From NCBI GenBank assembly GCA_003136475.1, contig PLEQ01000232.1:1-34271 (forward strand): a stretch of DNA of 34,271 nucleotides, given 5' to 3'. The stretch comes from Deltaproteobacteria bacterium. GTDB lineage: Bacteria > Bdellovibrionota_B > Oligoflexia > Oligoflexales > Bog-1112. A model generated the notes under the pieces. The model ran no database searches. It was not told the DNA's origin and saw nothing but the letters and a program-made list of their open reading frames with translations. Made by a program: the position numbers and the translations under genes. This document shows positions 13,626-21,993 of the stretch, one piece after another. Every line of letters begins with the position of its first letter. The first letter of the stretch is position 1.

Positions 13626-15566
13626 TTAAGGACCGTAAATATAAGAAATTTCATTAGCGCTAGGTGACGGACTTTGCCATCCGCCTAAACCTATATCATT
13701 AGGATAAAGTATTGTAAAAATTACGGTAACGCCAGCCGCCACGATATCATCAATAAGACCTTGGGCCCACACTCTTCCCGAAGCAGTATCCGTCAAGTAT
13801 GGTTGGTAATAAGACCCATTCGTTGGCAATACGATAGGACTGTTTTGGGTTACTAATAGGACAGATTCTCCAATTGGATGATCTTGTTGTATGAAATATG
13901 CTGGAGAAATAAGAATTGTTCCAGAACTTGGTACCGCAATATATGGAATTGGACCTTCCTGATTTTGAGTTCCGTAACCAAGTACGATAAACCCGGACTC
14001 ATTGGGAAAACCATTTGAGCTAGCTACCGTAATTACCCTGCTAGTTTCTCCATTAACTTCTTCTGTCAAAGTAGTGCTTGTTCCACCGACAACGAATCCC
14101 TGTTGAGTGTCAAAAATATAGGGTCCTAATGTAGTAGGTAAGCTTGGGCCAGCGTCGGTTTCTGTGGATACCGTAACGTTTTCTAAAATAAGTACATTGT
14201 CTACAGTAGACAAAGTCAGCAGTGGATATGCTGCAGCTATAGCGGCCATAGCTTTAGTGGCCACAGTTGCAGCAGAATCGCTACTATTTATAGTTACTTC
14301 AATGCCGGTAAACCCCGCAGGAGCTGGATTCGTATTGCTGCCACCAAAGACATTCAACCAAACATAAAATAAGTAGGAAGTTCCAAGATCATCCATTATA
14401 AAATATGCAGCTTGTCCTGTGGAAGAATACGTACTTCCTTCCGAAAATACGAATTGTGCTACTGGATATTCCGTAACTCCGTGCAAATGTGCAGACCCTA
14501 TTCTAGAACGTTTGATAACTTGGGTAACGGCAGGCATGAATATCTGGAGTATATTTTTTTGAGTTTGATATACTGCAGCATAATATTGTTTACTTAATAT
14601 GGTTTCCCTAATCGGTACATAAAATAATATTGCAGAATCTGTTCCTTGAACCACAATTCCTGGGCTTCCGGTAGGATTATTTATTTCAAAATAGGCAATT
14701 CCAACTGCACCATCTTGTGCTGATACTACCGTAAAAGTGCCTTGATTTGGGGAAGACGTAAATCCTCCTCCATAAATATTTACATATTGCATTGGCTGAA
14801 CATCGCCAATTCCAGGATTCGCCCCACCAGTCCAAGTAAACCTTAAATTACCTCCAGGTTGAAGAGAAATGGTCCATTGAGTAGAAAAGTTACCAGAAGA
14901 CGGTACGGTAGAAGGGAATAGAAAAACGTTCTGGGATCTACCGCCCAAAACTGTTACTGAAGAAGATGCTCCAATAGTACTAGAAAGTAACTGCACATAA
15001 TTTCCATTACCATCATTATTAACTATGGCACTCCCAGAAACACCTAGATTACTTAAACCGATAGAAATAGCGTTGGCAACTTCTTGGGCAGTAGCTGCAG
15101 CTATTGAAGTAAATTGGGATGAAGTAAAAGTGATAGTACTAGTATTTGCGCCATCAAAATTGACGATTAGGGTATCTCCATTTTGGAGAGCATATGGCTC
15201 AAAAGTTTGAGCATTGCTGGTAGCCTTGCAAAACTCATCACCAAAAACCGCATCTAAAATATTGTTGATTAAATCCCTTACCTGTTTACGATTTTTAACC
15301 TGTATTCCTATCGTGCGAAATACGTCATCCGACAAACCAATTCTAGGGTCTCTGGTAATGCCATAATCTGCCAAAAGCAGATCTAAGTAATTTCCTTGAG
15401 CTGTAGTGATATAAAGGCTGTCATTAACCGCTTGGATAGAATTCACCAAATAGGATGAGGATGTGGCAAGAGCGTCTAGAACAGCGTCCACATTCTTACC
15501 TTTAAGATAGGGATTAAGATAGCTTCTAAGTCTAATATATTCTTGCTCTTCAGTTGTTACAGCCAT
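13626..15566 (-). CDS. baseplate wedge protein, J/gp6-related
   Basis: The 646-residue protein starts with a helical part (LRSYLNPYLKGKNVDAVLDA) followed by GNYLDLLLADYGITRDPRIG (59-78), which resembles the N-terminal region of baseplate-J-type proteins. After that come beta modules shared with the giant neighbour at 15568-21900: GDTLIVNFDGANTSTITFTS (130-149), a GGGFTSSPNQGTFTVVSAQD unit (265-284), the IEVTINSSDSAATVA unit (about 388-490) and the GPIPYIAVPSSGT plus HPIGESVLL unit (515-575). It starts 1 base after the giant gene ends, so both are probably made together and sit in the same wedge. Part of its DNA is nearly identical to the giant gene (see the 26-base repeat at 14275-14300). Confidence 0.75.
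   Translation of the reverse strand: MAVTTEEQEYIRLRSYLNPYLKGKNVDAVLDALATSSSYLVNSIQAVNDSLYITTAQGNYLDLLLADYGITRDPRIGLSDDVFRTIGIQVKNRKQVRDLINNILDAVFGDEFCKATSNAQTFEPYALQNGDTLIVNFDGANTSTITFTSSQFTSIAAATAQEVANAISIGLSNLGVSGSAIVNNDGNGNYVQLLSSTIGASSSVTVLGGRSQNVFLFPSTVPSSGNFSTQWTISLQPGGNLRFTWTGGANPGIGDVQPMQYVNIYGGGFTSSPNQGTFTVVSAQDGAVGIAYFEINNPTGSPGIVVQGTDSAILFYVPIRETILSKQYYAAVYQTQKNILQIFMPAVTQVIKRSRIGSAHLHGVTEYPVAQFVFSEGSTYSSTGQAAYFIMDDLGTSYLFYVWLNVFGGSNTNPAPAGFTGIEVTINSSDSAATVATKAMAAIAAAYPLLTLSTVDNVLILENVTVSTETDAGPSLPTTLGPYIFDTQQGFVVGGTSTTLTEEVNGETSRVITVASSNGFPNESGFIVLGYGTQNQEGPIPYIAVPSSGTILISPAYFIQQDHPIGESVLLVTQNSPIVLPTNGSYYQPYLTDTASGRVWAQGLIDDIVAAGVTVIFTILYPNDIGLGGWQSPSPSANEISYIYGP
14275..14300. repeat. 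26-base repeat shared with 16640-16665, copy A
   Basis: This stretch in the 646-residue gene is identical to 16640-16665 in the giant J-like gene, and similarity continues on both sides for more than 80 bases with mostly third-position changes. It encodes the TINSSDSAA part of a module found in both proteins in the same orientation. Confidence 0.85.
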
Positions 15567-15567
15567 G

Positions 15568-18500
15568 TTAAGAGCCTATCAATGAAACAGAAATATCTGT
15601 AGCGGGATTTACTATGAAAGCTTTTTCACCAGTTACTAACACGATTTCATCGTTTGTAACAGAATAAGTAGGGCTTGTAATGACCACACTAGTTATACCA
15701 GGAATTAACCTTACTGTTTCTACTATGCTGCTAAGATCCAAACTTTGACCTAGAGGGTTAGCTTGAACCAGAGCATACACTGAACTTTGAATCTGAGAAG
15801 TAATTTGGGCAAATGAAACGCCAATCGCTGTCCTAATAGCCAATGCAATCTGGATTCTCTTTAGTAATGGCTCTCTGATAAAGATGTCTGTTCCGGCAGC
15901 ATTCACACCAGGATAGGTAACAGGATCTCTTGGATCCCCATATATTACTCTATTAGCCTGTCCAATCAACCCAGTATCGTAATTATAGCTGTCTATGCCA
16001 TTCACAATAGTGGTTGGAAAATTCAACTTTCCTAGAGAGGTCATTGCCACTCCTGCTGACAAATCTATTTTGTCATATTGAGCAGAAGTATTGAATACTA
16101 TATTGTTAAAATTTGCAGTTCCGGATTGTAGGGAAACATATGACACCTGTTTATATCCAGTATATGCCTTACCTTCTTGTACAGATAACGATACGGAATT
16201 GCCGTCCAGATTAGTATTAAATTGAGTAGAAATAACACCAGCAATCACTATTGTCGTAGGGCTTAATACTTGTAGAATATTGTATGTTCCAGCGTTTCCG
16301 GCTCCCAAAACCGTTCCATTAACTAACAACTTGTCTCCTGGAACTGTAGCTTCATATGTGAAGAACTGTATTTGTGGTCGATCTATTGAAAAAGTGACCG
16401 ATGAAATTCCTGATTGTGTTACGGCTGAAGGATTTATCACGCTCAAGAAAGGTCTTTGTCCCGATTGTGTAACAATGAAACTAAAAGCAGCAGGCATTGA
16501 AACATCTACTGGAATGTTGGTTTGGGCCGCAACCGTGGCAGTAACCGTTACTATATTGGTAAGGGCTACATAAGATGCCGTCATGGCCGTCAAATGTCCA
16601 TTAATAGCAGCATATGTTGCAGAAGCAACTGTAGCAGCGGAATCGCTACTATTTATAGTTACTTCGATACCAGTAAATCCTATTGGTGCTGGATCCGTAT
16701 TGCTTCCGCCTAATACGTTGTACCAAATATAGTATTGGTTTGCATTCCCGCCATTGTAAATCTCAAAATATTCTCCAGGACCCGTTGAAGTAAAGGTAGC
16801 TCCTGAAGGTAGGATTAATTGAACAACTTGTTGCTGTGATGGTCCAGAGTTTACCACCATGAAATTGCCTACATTGCCACCAGTAAAGCCGGATCCGAAT
16901 GTAACGATATCTCCTGGAAGAGCTACGCCAAGAGAAGGTGGGGTTCCTGTTCCTGTCCAACTTAATGTTTCAGTCCCACCAGATGTGGTTACATTGAAAA
17001 CGGTAGAAGAATCGTATCCAGTAGAAATGATGTTTGCAATACAAGTTACTTCTTCTTCAACAACATTTGTGTTTTCGTACCAAACGCTATTATTAAACAT
17101 ACGAATAACTCTATATGTTCCCTGATTAAGAGGAGAGAATGGGGAAGATAGGATTAAAGTATCTCCCTCAGATACTGAAATAGTAGAGTTAAATTCACCA
17201 GCAGTAATTGCTGTTCCGGTCTCAGTAGTCGCATTTGAATTTGATACGAAAAATGACAGTCCGTTTGTTCCAATACCTTCTATAAAAAAAGCACCATTAT
17301 TCCCTGGATTGGTCATACCAGAAATGTGTATGAGGTCCCCTATGGAAAGATCGGCAAAATTTGTATTTCCAGAAGCAACAGTATAAGTAGCCGTGGTGTT
17401 GGCCACAGTGACATTTACGGTCCATCCGCCAGAATCGTTTAGATTAGCGACCGTGCTAAAATTTGGAGATGTCCCAACACCATTCCAACTTAAGCAAGCT
17501 AGAGAGCCCTGCTTCTCTATTCTGAATGTATCTCCTTCTACCCTTACAAAATTCTTAGGACTTCCAAAATAAAGTTCCCCAGATTCTTGATTTAGCAAGG
17601 TTACTGTAGATTTTCCAGAAGACGGCGTATTGCTTAATACGGTCACGCTTGTATTGGCGCTTATGCCAGTATCTTTATTTTGAGAAGTTTCTGCTTGTAG
17701 TCTAAACCATTGATCGCTAGCAACTGCTTGACTGGCTACACTATTAGCAGAAACGATCATCTCGTTATTACCGAGTAATTCTCCGGAAGTCAATATCGGA
17801 ACAACGTACTCGTTTCCACTACCGCCAATTATTTGGATAGATCCTATCGATCCAATAGTATTGGTGGCCAATTGAAGTTTGGTACCGCGTTCCACAACTT
17901 CTACGGTTCCGACCGTAGTAAATCCGGTAACAGCTAAAATATTCCAAAAATCTTTAACCTGATCTATAGTAGTTGGAATAAGCATTACGGTTTCTCCACT
18001 TGTGAAGAAACTGTATCCCGGTGCGCTAGGGTATGTTAGAGAATTTTTAAGAGTAAATTGGGGACTTCCGCTAACATTCGAACTGAAAATCCAATTAATG
18101 CCGTCCAATAAATAATATGATGTTATAGTAAAATTACTATTTTCGTAAGTACTAAGAACGATAGTTCCGGATCCATCTCCATTAACTATGGCAGACGTTA
18201 TATATTTATTCAAATTTGCATTGACATACGTATTTACTGCTGAAGCCGTTGTTGGCGTAGCAGTATAAAACTGAATGCCAGTAGGAACTGTGGTGACAAC
18301 ATTTGATTGAGCAACAGCGGTTCCAGTTGGTACTTGTACACTAAAGGAGGTAGCCGTAGGAGTAAATCCTACGGCGGTTGACACCCTAAAGGTTCCGGTA
18401 TTGGCTATATTGAATCCAGTAGATGGGGCTATAGTAACATATGAACCACCAGATACGGAGCCTAGTCCTGGAGCTACGCCTGTACCATTGTAAGTATATG

Positions 18501-21500
18501 TTACTTGATCGACGCCCGCTACAGGAGTATTCGATGTAATTGTTACGTTCCATTGCGTGCTAGAAGTAATGGTCGTAGAAATTGGATTTCCAGAAATCAA
18601 GCTTATCTTGATACTAACATTATTGTTGGGAGTTACGGTTACAACTGAATTGATTGGTTGATTGGCAGAAGTAGGATACGTGTACGATACATTGATAAAC
18701 TCCCCACTTCGACCAAACGGAGTTGATCTATAAAGCAACGATGTATTAGAAGCTGCACTACTAACCACATACTTTGCTTGCATCAATACTTTATAATTTG
18801 CAAAAAAATCTGTGGGCGTAGAAAAATTGGCAGAAAAACTGGCTGTAGTTCCAGCAGCAGTATCGTAAGCGTTGAAACTAAAATTATTGGCTGGATATGT
18901 ACTATTCACTAATGCAGCTCTAAATAGAGGCATTGTATATGTCTCACCAACTGTATTGTTATCCACGATAGCGACTAGAGTATCATTGTATCCAAAATCT
19001 AGCGGATTTGCCACGTAAAAACGATCGTTGACCCTTAATCTCCTGACATCTGGATAAACTGGTAAAATATTAACAGTATTACCACCAGAAATAGCGGACA
19101 TTTGTACAGTTTCTTTAGAAGGCTGCTCATCGTCCAAGAGAGTTCCTGGAACAACGCCGTACGGATTTAAAAACTGTATTAATTCATTTGGATCAAAACC
19201 GGAAATGGTTTGAGTAGAATTAAAAGTGGTCAAAAAAGAATCTGGTGGTTCAGCAAATGAGTCCGAACTGATGGTAGAATGGAAGAATAGGGGAAGTTCT
19301 GCCTGAGAAGCTTGTGTTTCATAATTGGCTATCAAAGCTGGCTGACTAGAACTATTGGTTCCACCAACAAATCCTATGAGCGCTCCCTGTGAATCTGCAG
19401 TAACTACAGTAATTTGACCTGTGGTGGCTTCCGTATTAGTAACTACAGTGATGTTGGTATCATCAAAAACAGCAAAAGTTAGCTCATCTGTTTGAGACTG
19501 TAACTCATCTGCGATTACATTGAGAGTGCTAGTTCCCGACAATACTTCGAATTTTTGTGGTACATTAGGAGTTCTTACAACGACGAACCCCTGAATAAAA
19601 GCAGCATTTACCACGGGCGTTACGGCAGCGGCTTCGGCTGCAGTGACCTTTACACTCAAGGTAGAACCAGTTTGGGCATACACCCTGCCTTCTAGTCTAT
19701 CCGTAGAAGGAATCTCTGTAGACCAAACAATGACATAGTCTCCAGGGATAACATTTGAAAATGAAGATGAGGAATTGCTGGTATAGGTAACAATATTTCC
19801 AGATACTGAAACTGTAAGTGTTGATCCACCAACAATAGTTGGTATAATTATCGCATCGGTGTCAATAGATATCCAAATATACGCATTCGATGTTAGTGTA
19901 ACAGATCCAGAAGACACAGTTCCAGCCTTAATATTTGCTTGAGTAATAAGGGTGCCAGCAGATAGTGAGTCGCCGGCCTTGAGAGCTGTAGCCAATTGAA
20001 TCTGCGCCGTGTTTCTATCCAAAATATATTCGGAAGCAGCACCCGTAGAGCTTAAGTCTGTATTGCTAATAAAACCTTTTGCAATGAGAGAAGTTGGATT
20101 ACCCACGGTATTGACTACTGTTACTTGGGCTCTGTCTATGGCTCCTAAATTGGAAGTCAATTCAATAGTAGATCCAACAATAGAAGCTGTAATTCCAGTA
20201 ACGACATTGTTTAAAACATTAACCCATGATTGAAGACTGTTCGAAGATGATAGGGTTGTGTATGTGCCTTCGGCAATAAAATCCGCATCTGTGAGAGTGT
20301 AAGTAATTGGAGAAGTACCGTCTACCGATAAACTGAGAGTTTCTCCGGAAGCTATTGTGGGAGACCATAAGCTTTGAGGTTGTGTAAATATAGATGCGGT
20401 AGTTCCATCTTCTATTAAGAACACGCCATTTTTATAAAGTCTTAGAGTTTCGGCTTTCTGTGATGGAAATTGCAAAATGGTATTTGCATCTACAACCAGC
20501 GAGCTGGCAGGCGTAGTGATTTGAATAACATTGGTTACTTCGTCTTCAGGACGAATAACCACAAATGTTCCACCACCTGCAGTTACAGCTTCATAATTTA
20601 ATGAAGTGTCTCCATTTAAACTTGCACAAACTTCATATGCAGTGGCAGATCCCGGATTTTGGAAATCCGATGCTTGAAATTCGTGCTCATAAGTTATATC
20701 GCCAACAATAACCGCTAGGAATTCGCCACCCTTTAAATTAAAAGGTTCTGCTTGAACAGTTTGGAGTAAGGCCTTAGTGACTGAAGTCTGTGTTCCACCA
20801 GTTTGGAGCTGAAAAAACTTTTCTCCACCCAAAGCTGAATTTACTATAGTTTCAATTGGTACGCCCTGATGTGTGGCTTCATAACCAGCGCCATTATCAA
20901 CATATACAATAGTATTGGCAGAAGAATTTAAGATATCGGTACTTACGATGGTATCTGAACTATTAGGACTCTGTACGCCCTGCAAAGAAGACTCAATGGC
21001 AGTAACGGTTCCAAGTCCAGTAGAGGCTAGTTTATTTTTAACCCTAATACGAAGTTGATTGTCTGTTTCCGTATCTGAACCAGTAGTCAAAGCTAATGGA
21101 TTAATAACGGAAGAGTTTGGTAGCCCTGGAGGATTACCAGAAAATTGTGATATGGCTCCTGCTGGAACATTTCCAGATGCACCGGGTAGTTGAGCAGTGA
21201 TGGGGATATTAGATACCGTGGTTTCTCCATCTAAAATTACACCCTGTTGAGTAACAGAATATTGTACCGTGGCTGTAGTGCCAATTCCTGGGGAGATGAC
21301 GATCGTGTTGACTGGAATAGTTCGTACTCCACCCTGAGATAGAATTACCGATTCGCCAATATTATGATATTTTGTAGTGGGCGAAGAAAGATTTATGGCG
21401 TAATAAGATCCAACAGGAGTAATGGATGAGTATGGTAGTGGGCCTTCTACGTTTACCGTCCCTCTTCCGATATAGATCGCTCCAGAAGATGGGAAGTTAG

Positions 21501-21900
21501 ACGCATTACTAACATAAATAGTAGTTGATCCGGCAATTGGTGGATTTACGCCTGCATAGATAACGGTAAATATTTTCTGAAAAGAAAGATCGGTCACAGT
21601 AACAAAACCGGTAGCAACTTTGGCTCCCAAAGGAGTAACACCGTCTTGAATGGCTAAATTTTGGAGAGCCGGTCCAGTTGCGCGATCAAGAGAGTAATCA
21701 CGAAGAATCTGAAAAATATCCCCAGAAGATCTGGCCACCATAAGGGCCACGAGCTGAAAGAAGGCAACGTTGGGCGCACCAACATTAAGATCGTCCACAC
21801 CTATTGATGCCGCATAGCTAGAAAGAGCCTGACCTAGTAGCTGTTGGTAGGAAAGTGGCTGTGGTAAACTGCTGCTAGGGGGAGTCGGGGAAGTTGCCAT
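15568..21900 (-). CDS. giant baseplate J-like protein with large central insertion
   Basis: The 2110-residue protein has baseplate-J-type ends and a very long middle. Residues 18-95 (SYQQLLGQALSSYAASIG to ALQNLAIQDGVTPLG) and 266-310 (NPLALTTGSDTETDNQLRIR, then GTVTAIESSLQGV) carry the classic J signature. The last 125 residues (REPLLKRIQIALAIRTAIGV to PGITSVVITSPTYSVTNDEI) match the J end. Ordinary J-type wedge proteins have a few hundred residues; here about 1600 are inserted, made of repeated beta modules such as PGDYVIVWSTE, GNNGAFFIEGIG and IEVTINSSDSAATVA. J forms the wedge that links hub and fibres. GGAG lies 14 bases before the ATG, an unusually long spacing; an in-frame TAA excludes earlier starts. 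Upstream are a hairpin and CAATCTTAT. Confidence 0.85.
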   Translation of the reverse strand: MATSPTPPSSSLPQPLSYQQLLGQALSSYAASIGVDDLNVGAPNVAFFQLVALMVARSSGDIFQILRDYSLDRATGPALQNLAIQDGVTPLGAKVATGFVTVTDLSFQKIFTVIYAGVNPPIAGSTTIYVSNASNFPSSGAIYIGRGTVNVEGPLPYSSITPVGSYYAINLSSPTTKYHNIGESVILSQGGVRTIPVNTIVISPGIGTTATVQYSVTQQGVILDGETTVSNIPITAQLPGASGNVPAGAISQFSGNPPGLPNSSVINPLALTTGSDTETDNQLRIRVKNKLASTGLGTVTAIESSLQGVQSPNSSDTIVSTDILNSSANTIVYVDNGAGYEATHQGVPIETIVNSALGGEKFFQLQTGGTQTSVTKALLQTVQAEPFNLKGGEFLAVIVGDITYEHEFQASDFQNPGSATAYEVCASLNGDTSLNYEAVTAGGGTFVVIRPEDEVTNVIQITTPASSLVVDANTILQFPSQKAETLRLYKNGVFLIEDGTTASIFTQPQSLWSPTIASGETLSLSVDGTSPITYTLTDADFIAEGTYTTLSSSNSLQSWVNVLNNVVTGITASIVGSTIELTSNLGAIDRAQVTVVNTVGNPTSLIAKGFISNTDLSSTGAASEYILDRNTAQIQLATALKAGDSLSAGTLITQANIKAGTVSSGSVTLTSNAYIWISIDTDAIIIPTIVGGSTLTVSVSGNIVTYTSNSSSSFSNVIPGDYVIVWSTEIPSTDRLEGRVYAQTGSTLSVKVTAAEAAAVTPVVNAAFIQGFVVVRTPNVPQKFEVLSGTSTLNVIADELQSQTDELTFAVFDDTNITVVTNTEATTGQITVVTADSQGALIGFVGGTNSSSQPALIANYETQASQAELPLFFHSTISSDSFAEPPDSFLTTFNSTQTISGFDPNELIQFLNPYGVVPGTLLDDEQPSKETVQMSAISGGNTVNILPVYPDVRRLRVNDRFYVANPLDFGYNDTLVAIVDNNTVGETYTMPLFRAALVNSTYPANNFSFNAYDTAAGTTASFSANFSTPTDFFANYKVLMQAKYVVSSAASNTSLLYRSTPFGRSGEFINVSYTYPTSANQPINSVVTVTPNNNVSIKISLISGNPISTTITSSTQWNVTITSNTPVAGVDQVTYTYNGTGVAPGLGSVSGGSYVTIAPSTGFNIANTGTFRVSTAVGFTPTATSFSVQVPTGTAVAQSNVVTTVPTGIQFYTATPTTASAVNTYVNANLNKYITSAIVNGDGSGTIVLSTYENSNFTITSYYLLDGINWIFSSNVSGSPQFTLKNSLTYPSAPGYSFFTSGETVMLIPTTIDQVKDFWNILAVTGFTTVGTVEVVERGTKLQLATNTIGSIGSIQIIGGSGNEYVVPILTSGELLGNNEMIVSANSVASQAVASDQWFRLQAETSQNKDTGISANTSVTVLSNTPSSGKSTVTLLNQESGELYFGSPKNFVRVEGDTFRIEKQGSLACLSWNGVGTSPNFSTVANLNDSGGWTVNVTVANTTATYTVASGNTNFADLSIGDLIHISGMTNPGNNGAFFIEGIGTNGLSFFVSNSNATTETGTAITAGEFNSTISVSEGDTLILSSPFSPLNQGTYRVIRMFNNSVWYENTNVVEEEVTCIANIISTGYDSSTVFNVTTSGGTETLSWTGTGTPPSLGVALPGDIVTFGSGFTGGNVGNFMVVNSGPSQQQVVQLILPSGATFTSTGPGEYFEIYNGGNANQYYIWYNVLGGSNTDPAPIGFTGIEVTINSSDSAATVASATYAAINGHLTAMTASYVALTNIVTVTATVAAQTNIPVDVSMPAAFSFIVTQSGQRPFLSVINPSAVTQSGISSVTFSIDRPQIQFFTYEATVPGDKLLVNGTVLGAGNAGTYNILQVLSPTTIVIAGVISTQFNTNLDGNSVSLSVQEGKAYTGYKQVSYVSLQSGTANFNNIVFNTSAQYDKIDLSAGVAMTSLGKLNFPTTIVNGIDSYNYDTGLIGQANRVIYGDPRDPVTYPGVNAAGTDIFIREPLLKRIQIALAIRTAIGVSFAQITSQIQSSVYALVQANPLGQSLDLSSIVETVRLIPGITSVVITSPTYSVTNDEIVLVTGEKAFIVNPATDISVSLIGS
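16640..16665. repeat. 26-base repeat shared with 14275-14300, copy B
   Basis: The second copy of the identical stretch, at about residues 1745-1754 of the giant J-like protein. It implies recent duplication or gene conversion between neighbouring structural genes. Confidence 0.85.
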
Positions 21901-21921
21901 ACTTTATATTAAATCTCCTAC

Positions 21922-21952
21922 AAATAAGATTGTGGGTTGCCAAATCTTATTT
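21922..21952 (-). other. perfect 10-base-pair hairpin in the leader of the giant J-like gene
   Basis: Arms AAATAAGATT (21922-21931) and AATCTTATTT (21943-21952) are perfect reverse complements around an 11-base loop. One arm contains the CAATCTTAT motif sequence, so in the minus-strand message the motif could be masked by pairing. On the + strand the hairpin is followed by a run of T, but no + strand gene ends there. Confidence 0.6.
21924..21932 (-). promoter_or_regulatory. CAATCTTAT intergenic motif, copy 5
   Basis: An exact copy 23 bases before the ATG at 21900. Here it forms most of one arm of the perfect hairpin at 21922-21952, unlike the other copies. Confidence 0.55.
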
Positions 21953-21993
21953 TTCTAGGTTTTTGTGTACCATAATTGTTATATATCACAGGC

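Noticed and set aside
21922-21960. Rho-independent terminator on the + strand (hairpin followed by T-run)
   Set aside because: No + strand gene ends here, and the stem is AT-rich; kept as a leader hairpin instead.
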